Assembly (NCBI GenBank): GCA_001920415.1
Contig: MNJR01000026.1
Coordinates: forward strand, 62,001-126,000
Source: Acidobacteria bacterium 13_1_20CM_3_53_8
GTDB taxonomy: Bacteria > Acidobacteriota > Blastocatellia > Pyrinomonadales > Pyrinomonadaceae
Length of the DNA stretch: 64,000 nt
Direction: 5' to 3'
Both the position numbers and the translations under genes were made by a program. Under the pieces are notes generated by a model. The model was given only the letters and a program-made list of their open reading frames with translations. It was not told the origin of the DNA and did no database searches. Shown here piece after piece: positions 46,882 through 54,919 of the stretch (positions are counted from its first letter, which is position 1; every line of letters starts with the position of its first letter).

Positions 46882-47010
46882 AGAAGGCAAAAGTAAAAAG
46901 GCAAAGGAAGGTAAAAAGGTAAAAGTTAAGAGACGCCTTACAGGCGTGAATTATAAATTAAAAATGGTTTGCGGCCTTACTTTTGCCTTTTACCTTTTTA
47001 CTTTTGCCTT
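46882..47010. repeat. Heptamer-armed inverted repeat, family C copy 5
   Basis: AAGGCAAAAGTAAAAAGGCA units and complement. The centre contains GACGCCTTACAGGCGTGAAT, also found (with small changes) in copies 6 and 7. It ends 3 nt before the folK start codon. Confidence 0.85.
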
Positions 47011-47013
47011 ACT

Positions 47014-47529
47014 ATGAACTCAGACTCCAGACTGTTAATTTCAGATCGCGCATTTGTCGGACTAGGCTCTAACTTGGGCGACCGTGCGGGACATCTGCTG
47101 TTGGCTGTTCGTGGGATGATTGATGCTGGATTGGTCGTCTCTCGTCTTTCGTCCGTTTACGAGACCGAGCCTGTTGAGGTAACAGACCAGCCAGCGTTTC
47201 TGAATATGGTTGCTGAACTTCGCCGCCCACTGCCCGCGCCTGAACAACTGCTCGCGCGGCTGCTTCGTATTGAACACGCGCTCGGTCGAAAGAGAGAGGC
47301 GCGCAAGGGGGCGCGAACTGTTGACCTTGACCTTCTGCTCTATGGCGATGAAACAAGAGAGACGGAATTCCTGCGGCTTCCTCACCCGCGTCTGCACTTG
47401 CGCCGCTTCGTCCTTGTGCCGCTCGCAGAGCTTGAGCCACAACTTATTCATCCTATGTGGGGACGAACCATCTCTGATCTTCTGGCTGAATCTGAAGACG
47501 ATTCATCTGTCAAACGCTGGCGGCCTTGA
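47014..47529 (+). CDS. folK: 2-amino-4-hydroxy-6-hydroxymethyldihydropteridine pyrophosphokinase
   Basis: 171 residues from the ATG at 47014, which follows the repeat and gives the usual HPPK length. AFVGLGSNLGDR, SSVYETEPVEVTDQPAFLNM, then the ATP/pterin-binding RTVDLDLLLYG and LPHPRLHLRRFVLVPLAEL are all present. The enzyme transfers pyrophosphate from ATP to the pterin alcohol in folate synthesis. There is no visible ribosome-binding site, because a heptamer repeat ends 3 nt upstream. panB and panC follow on the same strand. Confidence 0.95.
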   Translation: MNSDSRLLISDRAFVGLGSNLGDRAGHLLLAVRGMIDAGLVVSRLSSVYETEPVEVTDQPAFLNMVAELRRPLPAPEQLLARLLRIEHALGRKREARKGARTVDLDLLLYGDETRETEFLRLPHPRLHLRRFVLVPLAELEPQLIHPMWGRTISDLLAESEDDSSVKRWRP

Positions 47530-47564
47530 AGAGCATGAGGAGCGTGCTGGGCTTTACTTTCAAG

Positions 47565-47594
47565 TTGCGGGCTTTCGCGGCGCGCGCGTATAAT
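47565..47594 (+). promoter_or_regulatory. Sigma70-type promoter for panB
   Basis: TTGCGG at 47565-47570 and TATAAT at 47589-47594 with an 18-bp spacer. It would give panB its own ~110-nt leader separate from folK. Confidence 0.5.
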
Positions 47595-47707
47595 CTGACC
47601 TTTGCGAACCCTCGTACAAAATTGTGGCTGGGAGTTGAGCGCCCGCGCGTAAGCGACAAAGGTTACGCGGCAGCGCGTTTTTTCGCTCAGGCGAAGAAAG
47701 AGTTCAA

Positions 47708-48598
47708 ATGGCTTACCTTAAACCGGAGCGTCCTGAGAAAGTGACCGCTCCTTCTCTGCGTGCGAGCAAAGAGCGCGGCGAGCGCCTGGTTTGTTTGACG
47801 GCTTACGATTACCCTACGGCGCGCGTGGTTGACGAAGCGGGCATTGACATAATTCTTGTGGGAGACAGCCTCGGCAATGTAGTCCTTGGCTATGGCAACA
47901 CCGTGCCCGTCACTTTGGACGAGATGGTGATGCACACGCGCGCTGTTCGTCGCGGCGTGCAGCGAGCGCTCTTGGTGGCAGACATGCCCTACGGCACTTT
48001 TCACACGGGCGCGGACGACACGGTTCGCGCTGCGCTTAGACTTGTGAAAGAGGCTGGCGCGGAAGCTGTGAAGCTGGAGGGCGGGCGCGCTAGAGCGCAT
48101 TTAGTGAAGCGACTCGTTGACGAAGAGATTGCTGTAATGGGGCATATAGGTTTGACGCCGCAATCCGTCAACAAGCTCGGTGGCTTCCGTGTTCAGGGCA
48201 AGACGGCTCAAGCTGCGCGAAAGCTTTTAGACGACGCACGGGCGTTGGAAGACGCTGGCGCTTTCTCAATCGTTCTTGAACTTGTCCCGCGCGAGATAGC
48301 AGAGTTGATAACTGATAGCGTTAAGATTCCGACCATAGGAATCGGCGCTGGCCTGCACTGCGACATACAAGTTCTGGTCTTTCATGACCTCGTCGGTCTC
48401 TCTTTCGGAAAACTGCCGCGCTTCGTGCGCCAGTACACGAACCTGCGCGAGACCATCACGGACGCCATCAGCCGTTGGGCCGAAGATGTACGCACAGGCG
48501 CTTACCCAGCCGACGCGGAATCCTACGGCCTGCCCGCCGAAGCCGCTCAAGAATTGAACATCAAAACGCATGAAAAAGATGCGAAGGTCGAAAAATAG
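47708..48598 (+). CDS. panB: Ketopantoate hydroxymethyltransferase
   Basis: 296 residues. The family signatures are complete: LTAYDYPTARVVDEAGIDII, VGDSLGNVVLGY with the Mg2+-binding Asp, VADMPYGTF, KLEGG, GHIGLTPQSVNKLGGF and the C-terminal GIGAGLHCDIQVLVFHDLVG. The enzyme adds a hydroxymethyl group from methylene-THF to 2-ketoisovalerate, the first step of pantothenate synthesis. Because the cofactor is a folate, folK next door is a sensible neighbour. panC follows after a family B repeat, forming a split operon. Confidence 0.97.
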   Translation: MAYLKPERPEKVTAPSLRASKERGERLVCLTAYDYPTARVVDEAGIDIILVGDSLGNVVLGYGNTVPVTLDEMVMHTRAVRRGVQRALLVADMPYGTFHTGADDTVRAALRLVKEAGAEAVKLEGGRARAHLVKRLVDEEIAVMGHIGLTPQSVNKLGGFRVQGKTAQAARKLLDDARALEDAGAFSIVLELVPREIAELITDSVKIPTIGIGAGLHCDIQVLVFHDLVGLSFGKLPRFVRQYTNLRETITDAISRWAEDVRTGAYPADAESYGLPAEAAQELNIKTHEKDAKVEK

Positions 48599-48696
48599 TT
48601 TTCAGTTTTTAGTTTTCAGTTTTCAGCAAGAGCCGATGGCTCAGGCTGATTAACGACTAACTGAAAACTAAAAACTGAAAACTGAAAACTGTCTTT
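48597..48696. repeat. Heptamer-armed inverted repeat, family B copy 5
   Basis: AGTTTTC/AGTTTTT units and complement, with a centre containing GAGCCGATGGCTC. It separates panB from panC and ends directly at the panC start codon, which has no ribosome-binding site. Confidence 0.85.
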
Positions 48697-48697
48697 T

Positions 48698-49582
48698 ATG
48701 GAGATTATTAATCGCCGCCAACGCATGAGCAGTGTTGCGCGAAAGGTGCGCCGCGAGCAGGATCAGACCATAGGGCTTGTGCCTACTATGGGCGCGCTGC
48801 ATGAAGGGCATCTGAGTCTTGTGCGCGAGGCTCGTCGCATGTGCGACATAGTAGTTGTCTCTGTCTTCGTCAACCCCACGCAGTTTGGGCCAAGCGAGGA
48901 TTTCAGCAACTACCCGCGCGATTTGACGAAAGACACTGCGCTTCTCACAGACTACAATGTTGACTTCATCTTCGCGCCGACGGTCGAGGAGATTTACCCG
49001 AAAAACTTTTCGACTTACGTGACGGTCGAGGGATTGTCGGAGCAGTTGGAAGGTGTCGCGCGCCCCGGCCACTTTCGCGGCGTCGCAACGGTCGTCGCCA
49101 TACTTTTTAACCTTATACGCCCGGACTTCGCCTTCTTTGGACAGAAGGACGCGCAGCAGGCCGTGATAGTTCGTCGCATGGTGCGCGATCTGGCTTTCGA
49201 CGCAGAGATAGTCGTCATGCCGACCGTGCGCGAAGAGTCCGGCCTTGCTCTCTCGTCGCGCAACGCTTATCTGAACGACGAAGAGCGCCACGCCGCCTCA
49301 GTAATCTACAGAGCATTGAAGCGAGCGAAAGAGGCCCACAAAGGGGGCGAACGAAGCGGCTCGCGAATAGCCGGAATAGTGCGCGCCACCATTGAGACAG
49401 AACCGCGCGCTCGCATTGACTACATCAGCGTAGCGGACGCAGACACGCTCGAACGTCTTGAGAAAATGGACGACCGCGCCATTCTAGTCTCCATCGCCGT
49501 GACGATAGGCGACACACGCCTCATTGACAACACCATACTCAACCGCGCGAAGCAGAAGGAAGCTGTGACTACTCAAGTGTAG
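48698..49582 (+). CDS. panC: Pantothenate synthetase
   Basis: 294 residues. PTMGALHEGHLSLVREARR carries the HxGH motif of the nucleotidyltransferase fold. VFVNPTQFGPSEDF, GVATVVAILFNLIRPDFAFF, FGQKDAQQAVIVRRM and ESGLALSSRNAYL (the KMSKS-like region) are typical. The enzyme joins pantoate and beta-alanine using ATP. The start abuts the family B repeat. panD is not in the window. Confidence 0.97.
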   Translation: MEIINRRQRMSSVARKVRREQDQTIGLVPTMGALHEGHLSLVREARRMCDIVVVSVFVNPTQFGPSEDFSNYPRDLTKDTALLTDYNVDFIFAPTVEEIYPKNFSTYVTVEGLSEQLEGVARPGHFRGVATVVAILFNLIRPDFAFFGQKDAQQAVIVRRMVRDLAFDAEIVVMPTVREESGLALSSRNAYLNDEERHAASVIYRALKRAKEAHKGGERSGSRIAGIVRATIETEPRARIDYISVADADTLERLEKMDDRAILVSIAVTIGDTRLIDNTILNRAKQKEAVTTQV

Positions 49583-49616
49583 TTTGAAGAAATAGTAAAT
49601 CGGTAAAATTCTTCTT

Positions 49617-49675
49617 CCCGTAGGGACGATTGAAGATTTCAGATTTGAGATTCTTCGGTCGTCGCTACGGGTTTT
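49617..49675 (+). terminator. Hairpin after panC, probable terminator
   Basis: CCCGTAGGGACGA pairs with TCGTCGCTACGGG (one mismatch) across a ~28-nt loop and is followed by TTTTGATTG. It lies 35 bp beyond the panC stop. Confidence 0.6.
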
Positions 49676-49728
49676 GATTGAAATTCTGTATCATCTTAAT
49701 TTGGTTGAATAACACCTGCGCTATTCAG

Positions 49729-49836
49729 GTTCAGGTCAGTACCGCCTGCTTAAGCTGGGCGGGTGTCGTGCATGCGACTCATCTGATTGTTGAAAACATT
49801 ACCCGCCCGCTACCGCAGGCGGTACTGACCTGAACT
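49729..49836. repeat. Inverted repeat, family A copy 2
   Basis: Arms TTCAGGTCAGTACCGCCTGC and complement, with a loop of unrelated sequence. Very similar to 2491-2598. It lies just before the molybdenum hydroxylase operon. Confidence 0.85.
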
Positions 49837-49859
49837 TTGATTTAGCTGCTTTTTATCCC

Positions 49860-50390
49860 ATGTCTCGAAAACCTAAACAGAAAGCTCACATCGAATTCAC
49901 ATTGAACGGCGAAACTGCGGAAGTCGCCTTCGCGCCTCATAAAACTCTTCTGGAAGTTTTAAGAGAAGATTTGAATCTCACGGGCACAAAGCACGGCTGC
50001 GAGTTGGGCGAGTGCGGCACGTGCACTGTGCTTGTTGACCGAAAACCTATTCTCTCTTGCCTGATGCTTGGCCTTGATGTAGAGGGGCGCGAGGTCACAA
50101 CCGTTGAAGGCATGAATGAGGGCGCGCAGCTTCACCCGCTGCAAGAGACTTTCGCAGACACTGGCGCTGCTCAGTGTGGCTACTGCACGCCCGGCTTTCT
50201 ATTGGTTGCGAAAGAGCTCCTCACAAAAAATCCAAACCCTACGCGCGAAGAGATTAAAGAAGCGTTGAGCGGAAATTTGTGCCGATGCACGGGCTACATA
50301 AAGATTTACGAGGCGGTCGAGTTGGCTGCGGCGAAGATGCGCGGCGAAAGTGTGGAACTGCCGAAAGAAAGCGTTTATGGATATGAGTAA
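49860..50390 (+). CDS. 2Fe-2S subunit of a molybdenum hydroxylase
   Basis: 176 residues. An N-terminal plant-type ferredoxin domain carries GCELGECGTCTVLVD and the following Cys in LSCLM. A C-terminal [2Fe-2S]-binding helical domain carries QCGYCTPGFLL and GNLCRCTGY. This is the small subunit of the xanthine oxidase family, which passes electrons from the Mo centre to FAD. Together with the subunits at 50474 and 54920 it forms a 4-hydroxybenzoyl-CoA reductase-like enzyme. It lacks a ribosome-binding site. Confidence 0.95.
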   Translation: MSRKPKQKAHIEFTLNGETAEVAFAPHKTLLEVLREDLNLTGTKHGCELGECGTCTVLVDRKPILSCLMLGLDVEGREVTTVEGMNEGAQLHPLQETFADTGAAQCGYCTPGFLLVAKELLTKNPNPTREEIKEALSGNLCRCTGYIKIYEAVELAAAKMRGESVELPKESVYGYE

Positions 50391-50466
50391 GGGTGTCGGG
50401 TATCGGGTGCCGGGTGCCAGTCAAAAGCTTTTCACCGTCACCTGACACCTGATACCCGGCACCCCT
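50391..50466. repeat. Heptamer-armed inverted repeat, family L copy 1
   Basis: GGTGTCG/GGTATCG/GGTGCCG units and complement around CAAAAGCTTTT. It lies between the small and large subunit genes and ends 8 nt before the start codon of the large one. The second copy is at 55903. Confidence 0.85.
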
Positions 50467-50473
50467 TAACAAT

Positions 50474-52933
50474 ATGAGCAAGAACGAAAAAGATAAGAAT
50501 GAACAGCCTTTGAAAGTCGTAGGCAAACCGTTTCGCAAAGTTGATGCTCGCGCGAAATGCACAGGGCAGACGAAGTTTGCAGACGACATCGCTTTGCCTC
50601 GTATGCTTTACTGCAAAATCCTGCGCTCGCCCGAACCGCACGCGCTCATCAAAACGATTGACGTTTCAAGAGCATTAAAACTTCCGGGCGTTCACGCAAT
50701 CATCACTGGCCGTGACCTGCCCATCCCTTACGGCATTCTTCCTGTGAGCCAGGACGAGCACGCCATCTGCATTGACAAGGTTCGATTCATAGGCGACCCC
50801 GTCGCAGCCGTCGCAGCCGTTGATGAAGACACGGCTTTCGACGCGATGAACTTGATTGAAGTCGAATACGAAAAATTGCAGACCGTCACATCAATCGAGG
50901 AAGGCTTGATGGTGGACGAGCCGCGCATACACGATTATGGCGAGCGCGGCAACATTCACAAGTTGGTCTCGCTCGAATTCGGCGACATGGACGAAGGGTT
51001 TGCCGAAGCGGATTTGATACGCGAAGACATTCTGTTCTACGAAGGCAACACGCACCTGCCTATGGAGCAGCACGCGGCTCTAGCTTATTTCGATACCGAT
51101 AACAAATTGACTCTATGGAGTTCCACGCAGACGCCGCACTATGTTCATCGCGCACTCACTAAAACGTTAGAAATTCCCGCAGCGCACATTCGCGTCATAG
51201 CCACTCCGAACGGCGGCGGTTTTGGGGGAAAGAGCGATCCTTTCAACCACGAGATTATTGTCAGCAAGCTCTCTATGATTACGGGACGCCCCGTAAAAGC
51301 AACGCTCACGCGCGAAGAAGTTTTTTACTGCCATCGCGGTCGTCATCCGGTTTTGATGAAAGTCAGAACGGGCGTGAAACGAGACGGCGCGATAACGGCT
51401 ATGGATTTTCAGTCGTTTCTGGACGGCGGCGCTTATGGTTCATACGGCGTCGCTTCGACCTTCTACACGGGCGCGCTACAAACCGTGACGTATGAAGTCC
51501 CGCGCTACAAGTTTCGCGGCGCTCGCGTTTTCACGAACAAGCCGCCGTGCGGGCCAAAGCGCGGTCACGGCACGCCGCAGCCTCGCTATGCTCTGGAAGT
51601 TCATCTGGATAAAATTGCTGAAGAGCTAAAACTTGATCCTGCCGAGATTCGTCTGAACCACCTTGTCAAACCTTTTTCCGTGACAGCCAACTACCTGCGC
51701 ATAGGCAGCATGGGTTTAGGCCGTTGCATTGAAAAAGTTGTAGAAGGCTCTGACTGGAAAGATAAATTTTCAGGTTGGGACAAAGAAAATAGAAAACTTC
51801 CTTTCGGCAAGGGCGTTGGGCTGGCGTGTAGCTCTTACATTTGCGGCGCAGGTCTTCCCATCTACTGGAACAACATGCCGCACAGTGGCGTTCAGCTTCG
51901 TCTTGATCGTCAGGGCGGCGTCTGCGTCCAGTGCGGCTCAATAGACATAGGTCAGGGTTCAGATTCCGTACTCGCCTACATCGTTGCTGAAGTTCTAGGC
52001 ATTGACCCGTTCGACATTCGCGTTCTAACAGCCGACACCGACTTGACGCCCGTTGATCTCGGCAGCTATTCGAGCCGCGTCACTTTGATGACAGGAAACG
52101 CAGCACTGCAAGCAGCCGAACGCGCGCGTGAACTGCTGACCATAGCCGTCGCTGAAAAACTGAGCGTGCCCGCCGAGAATCTTTCTTTCGCGGAGCGTCG
52201 CGTTTTCGACGTTGAGAATCCAGAGGTCGGTCTTTCATTCGCTGAAGCTGTCGTGCTCGCAGAATCCAAATTCGGCACAATCGGCACGGTCGGCTCATAC
52301 ACTCCGCCGCGCTCGCCCGGCCATTTCAAGGGCGCAGGCGTTGGCCCATCGCCCGCCTACAGCTATTCGGCTGCGGTCGCGGAAGTTGACGTTGATCCGA
52401 TGACAGGCATAGTCACGGTCGAGCGCGTCTGGATAGCGCACGACATAGGACGCAGTATCAATCCCATGCTAGTCATGGGACAGGTCGAAGGCTCAGTTTA
52501 CATGGGCTTGGGCGAAGCCTTAATGGAAGAGATGGCCTACCGCGCCAATCGAAACGTCGTACACAAATTCCCTTCTCTACTCGAATACAAGAGTCCAACG
52601 ACGCTTGAGATGTGCGACGTTAAGACCTACTTAATCGAAGACGCAGACCCCAACGGCCCGTTCGGCGCTAAGGAAGTCGGTCAGGGGCCGCTCCTTCCCG
52701 TCCCTCCAACCGTAGCCAACGCCGTTTACGACGCCGTAGGCGTCCGCATAGACGAAGTGCCCATCACGCCCGAAAAAGTTCTCTACGCGCTGCGCGAAAA
52801 ATCTAAAGGGCGCGAAGGCCGCTTCGGGCCAAAGTCCATTCCCGAAGTTGATTGGCCGCAGCCGTTGAAAGTTCTTACACCCGAAGAAGGCGGAGACGGC
52901 AGAGAGATGCCGCACGTAGCTGTGCATTCGTGA
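50474..52933 (+). CDS. Molybdopterin subunit of a xanthine oxidase-family enzyme
   Basis: 819 residues. N-terminal aldehyde-oxidase a/b hammerhead region (about 15-125, DIALPRMLYCKILRSPEPHA) and then the Mo-binding domain (about 140-790) with GGGFGGKSDPFNHEI, FLDGGAYGSYG, CGPKRGHGTPQPRYALE and near the C-terminus FGAKEVGQGPLLPVPPTV, whose glutamate is the catalytic base of the family. The cofactor is probably MCD (see the MocA-like gene at 55985). The sequence is closer to 4-hydroxybenzoyl-CoA reductase than to xanthine dehydrogenase, in line with the FAD subunit. The substrate is unknown. The FAD subunit gene is separated by a 2-kb insert. Confidence 0.93.
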   Translation: MSKNEKDKNEQPLKVVGKPFRKVDARAKCTGQTKFADDIALPRMLYCKILRSPEPHALIKTIDVSRALKLPGVHAIITGRDLPIPYGILPVSQDEHAICIDKVRFIGDPVAAVAAVDEDTAFDAMNLIEVEYEKLQTVTSIEEGLMVDEPRIHDYGERGNIHKLVSLEFGDMDEGFAEADLIREDILFYEGNTHLPMEQHAALAYFDTDNKLTLWSSTQTPHYVHRALTKTLEIPAAHIRVIATPNGGGFGGKSDPFNHEIIVSKLSMITGRPVKATLTREEVFYCHRGRHPVLMKVRTGVKRDGAITAMDFQSFLDGGAYGSYGVASTFYTGALQTVTYEVPRYKFRGARVFTNKPPCGPKRGHGTPQPRYALEVHLDKIAEELKLDPAEIRLNHLVKPFSVTANYLRIGSMGLGRCIEKVVEGSDWKDKFSGWDKENRKLPFGKGVGLACSSYICGAGLPIYWNNMPHSGVQLRLDRQGGVCVQCGSIDIGQGSDSVLAYIVAEVLGIDPFDIRVLTADTDLTPVDLGSYSSRVTLMTGNAALQAAERARELLTIAVAEKLSVPAENLSFAERRVFDVENPEVGLSFAEAVVLAESKFGTIGTVGSYTPPRSPGHFKGAGVGPSPAYSYSAAVAEVDVDPMTGIVTVERVWIAHDIGRSINPMLVMGQVEGSVYMGLGEALMEEMAYRANRNVVHKFPSLLEYKSPTTLEMCDVKTYLIEDADPNGPFGAKEVGQGPLLPVPPTVANAVYDAVGVRIDEVPITPEKVLYALREKSKGREGRFGPKSIPEVDWPQPLKVLTPEEGGDGREMPHVAVHS

Positions 52934-52945
52934 AAGGTAAAGAAA

Positions 52946-53272
52946 ATGAGCGAGGATAAAACGACAGAGACACCCGATGCGCGATCTTTTGAAGAGCGGG
53001 TATTTGCTAGATTCGATGCTCTGGATACTCGTCTTGATAGCGTTGAAACGCGGCTTGAGAAACTTGAAGCCAAACAGTATGACACAAAGCCGATTTGGGA
53101 ACGTGCCCTGACAGAGATAGCGGAAATGCGTCAAGAGATGCGTCAACGTTACGAAGATTTCGATGTGCGAATGGATCGCGTTGAAAGCGTAGTCAATGCC
53201 ACACACCCTGAGATGCTGACGCTCCGCGCCGACTTCAAAGAGTTTCGCGGTAATTTCAAAGAGCCTGCGTAA
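52946..53272 (+). CDS. Small coiled-coil protein
   Basis: 108 residues, AAAGGTAAAG before the ATG. It is almost entirely helical and highly charged with a heptad pattern (FARFDALDTRLDSVETRLEK, IAEMRQEMRQRYEDFDVRMD). Similar short coiled-coil proteins are often found in toxin-antitoxin neighbourhoods, but no known family is assigned. It opens a 1.9-kb set of short genes that splits the molybdenum hydroxylase operon. Confidence 0.65.
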   Translation: MSEDKTTETPDARSFEERVFARFDALDTRLDSVETRLEKLEAKQYDTKPIWERALTEIAEMRQEMRQRYEDFDVRMDRVESVVNATHPEMLTLRADFKEFRGNFKEPA

Positions 53273-53326
53273 AACCTATGAGATGCAAGCGACCATAGAG
53301 ACGGTGATAAGGGAGAATCGCCGAAG

Positions 53327-53542
53327 ATGGACACAATCGAACTTCTTGACGTGGTAGCACTGACGGAGAATCTACAGTCAGAAGGATTGCGACGTGGCGA
53401 GGTCGGAACAGTCGTTGAGAAATGGAACGATGGTGTCTTTGAGATCGAGTTCAGCGACGACACGGGAAAGGCTTATGCCTTTGCCGCCGTGCCCGCCGAA
53501 AAGCTGATGAAGCTCTATTTTCGCAAAGATGAAGCTGCATAA
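53327..53542 (+). CDS. DUF4926 protein
   Basis: 71 residues matching DUF4926: DVVALTENLQSEGLRRGEVG, then TVVEKWNDGVFEIEFSDDTG and the end AAVPAEKLMKLY. The family is widely associated with toxin-antitoxin-like and mobile modules, and its function is unknown. The gene is followed by the BrnT-like gene. Confidence 0.85.
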   Translation: MDTIELLDVVALTENLQSEGLRRGEVGTVVEKWNDGVFEIEFSDDTGKAYAFAAVPAEKLMKLYFRKDEAA

Positions 53543-53606
53543 CTGACTGGCGTGAGATGCCGTGTGGCTGTTTATTCATGAGATAGAAGCATAAAGAAGG
53601 TCGCCA

Positions 53607-53816
53607 GTGATATTCGAGTGGGATGATGAGAAGGCCATTAGCAATCTTGAGAAGCATAGTGTCAGCTTCGGAGAGGGTTTTTTCATTATTGGATATTCAT
53701 TCAAACGTATATTGTTCGTCGTCTTTGTTGGGCGGCGCGGCGACGTAATTCGGATCATCTCGGCGCGCCCGCCGACGCCGACGGAAAGGAAGTTATATGA
53801 AGAACAAGAAAGATGA
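53607..53816 (+). CDS. BrnT-like toxin with an internal deletion
   Basis: 69 residues from a GTG at 53607, with AGAAGG 6 nt upstream. The N-terminal FEWDDEKAISNLEKHSVSFG and the C-terminal RGDVIRIISARPPTPTERKL are typical BrnT. The family normally has ~90 residues; about 20-25 residues between SFGEG and FFIIGYS are missing, in frame. BrnT is an RNase toxin, so the missing central strands probably inactivate it. The antitoxin-like gene overlaps its end. Confidence 0.78.
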   Translation: MIFEWDDEKAISNLEKHSVSFGEGFFIIGYSFKRILFVVFVGRRGDVIRIISARPPTPTERKLYEEQER

Positions 53817-53997
53817 GAAATCAGAGTGTACGCCGGAAGAGGTCGAACTTGTAGTCACGCAGGAGGACTATGAGGCAGGCTTAAAGCGTGGCTGGAATGA
53901 CGATGATATGCTCAAGCCGGGCCGTTACAAACTAAAGCGTGGCGGCTTCCTTGAGCGACATCCAGAATTGAAGATCAAGGACAGGAAGCGAGCTTGA
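53797..53997 (+). CDS. Small putative antitoxin partner of BrnT-like gene
   Basis: 66 residues, overlapping the BrnT-like gene by 20 bp, with AAAGGAAG before the ATG. The segment TQEDYEAGLKRGWNDDDMLK and PGRYKLKRGGFLERHP resembles small antitoxin-like partners of BrnT rather than the classical BrnA. It is very charged and likely DNA-binding only at the N-terminus, if at all. Confidence 0.65.
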   Translation: MKNKKDEKSECTPEEVELVVTQEDYEAGLKRGWNDDDMLKPGRYKLKRGGFLERHPELKIKDRKRA

Positions 53998-54000
53998 TGA

Positions 54001-54888
54001 ATGGGCGGAGCATTGCATCTAATTTCGTGGAATATACGTGGTGGCAGCAATCTACAAGACAAAGTAGAAAATATTTTGTCTTGTAATCCAGACTTAATTG
54101 CACTTCAGGAGGTTACACAGGATTCTGCGACTTACATCAAAGAAAATCTAAAGGACTATTTTATTGCAGACACTCTTAACAAAGATTTCTCTGAACTTTC
54201 TTCCTTACAGAAAGGGAAGCTAGGTATTTTGGTTGCTAGTCGCTGGCCGTTTTCTGTGTTACCCCGGTTGGAAAGACCTAACCTCCATAATATCTGGCCT
54301 GATACTCTACTTAAGATTCTTCAAGATATGTTCCGCCCCGAGAGATTTCTTTCGGTAAATATCAAAAGCCCTTGGGGAAATATTGAACTCTACACTGTTC
54401 ATATTCCACCTGCTCGCTCTCACAAGCCATCAAGCAACCCTGGAGGCTGGATTAAGGTTTACATGATTGAGGCTATATACCAAAGATTAGCCAGTAAAGG
54501 CTCGTTTCCAAGAATTCTTTGTGGTGACTTCAACATGCCAAAAGAAGAATTTTCAGATAGACAGTATCTAACTTGGGCCACGTTAACCAAGAATGGTTCT
54601 TTCACTAAGCAACGTGGCTTCGATTCACGGCTTTGGGATAAAGCTGAACGAAAGATTCTCTCTAGGTTATTAGATTTCGATTTGCCTGATATTTACCGCT
54701 TGGTGAATGGTTACGATAGAGTCACCGACTTTAGTTACTATGCAGGTGGGAATGGGCGGCGTTACGACCATATTTTTGCATCTCGTTCACTTCATGCTAC
54801 CAAGTGCGGTTATCTGCATTCATTTCGAGAATCTAAGTTAAGCGATCACTCTCCGATTGAAGTTGTGTTTGAGCCTGATACTTTTTGA
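54001..54888 (+). CDS. Endonuclease/exonuclease/phosphatase-family protein
   Basis: 295 residues with the EEP fold: ISWNIRGGSNLQD (Asn), LIALQEVTQDS (Glu), ILCGDFNMPKEEF (the GDFN motif) and the final RRYDHIFASRS, with SDHSPIEVVF (the SDH motif). All catalytic residues of the family are in place. It may be a DNase, a phosphodiesterase or an inositol-phosphatase. The gene is visibly AT-rich compared with its neighbours and probably acquired. It has no signal peptide, so it is intracellular. It is the last gene of the insert before the FAD subunit. Confidence 0.85.
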   Translation: MGGALHLISWNIRGGSNLQDKVENILSCNPDLIALQEVTQDSATYIKENLKDYFIADTLNKDFSELSSLQKGKLGILVASRWPFSVLPRLERPNLHNIWPDTLLKILQDMFRPERFLSVNIKSPWGNIELYTVHIPPARSHKPSSNPGGWIKVYMIEAIYQRLASKGSFPRILCGDFNMPKEEFSDRQYLTWATLTKNGSFTKQRGFDSRLWDKAERKILSRLLDFDLPDIYRLVNGYDRVTDFSYYAGGNGRRYDHIFASRSLHATKCGYLHSFRESKLSDHSPIEVVFEPDTF

Positions 54889-54919
54889 ATCTCTTTTTGA
54901 AAGAAGCTATTGAAAGCCT

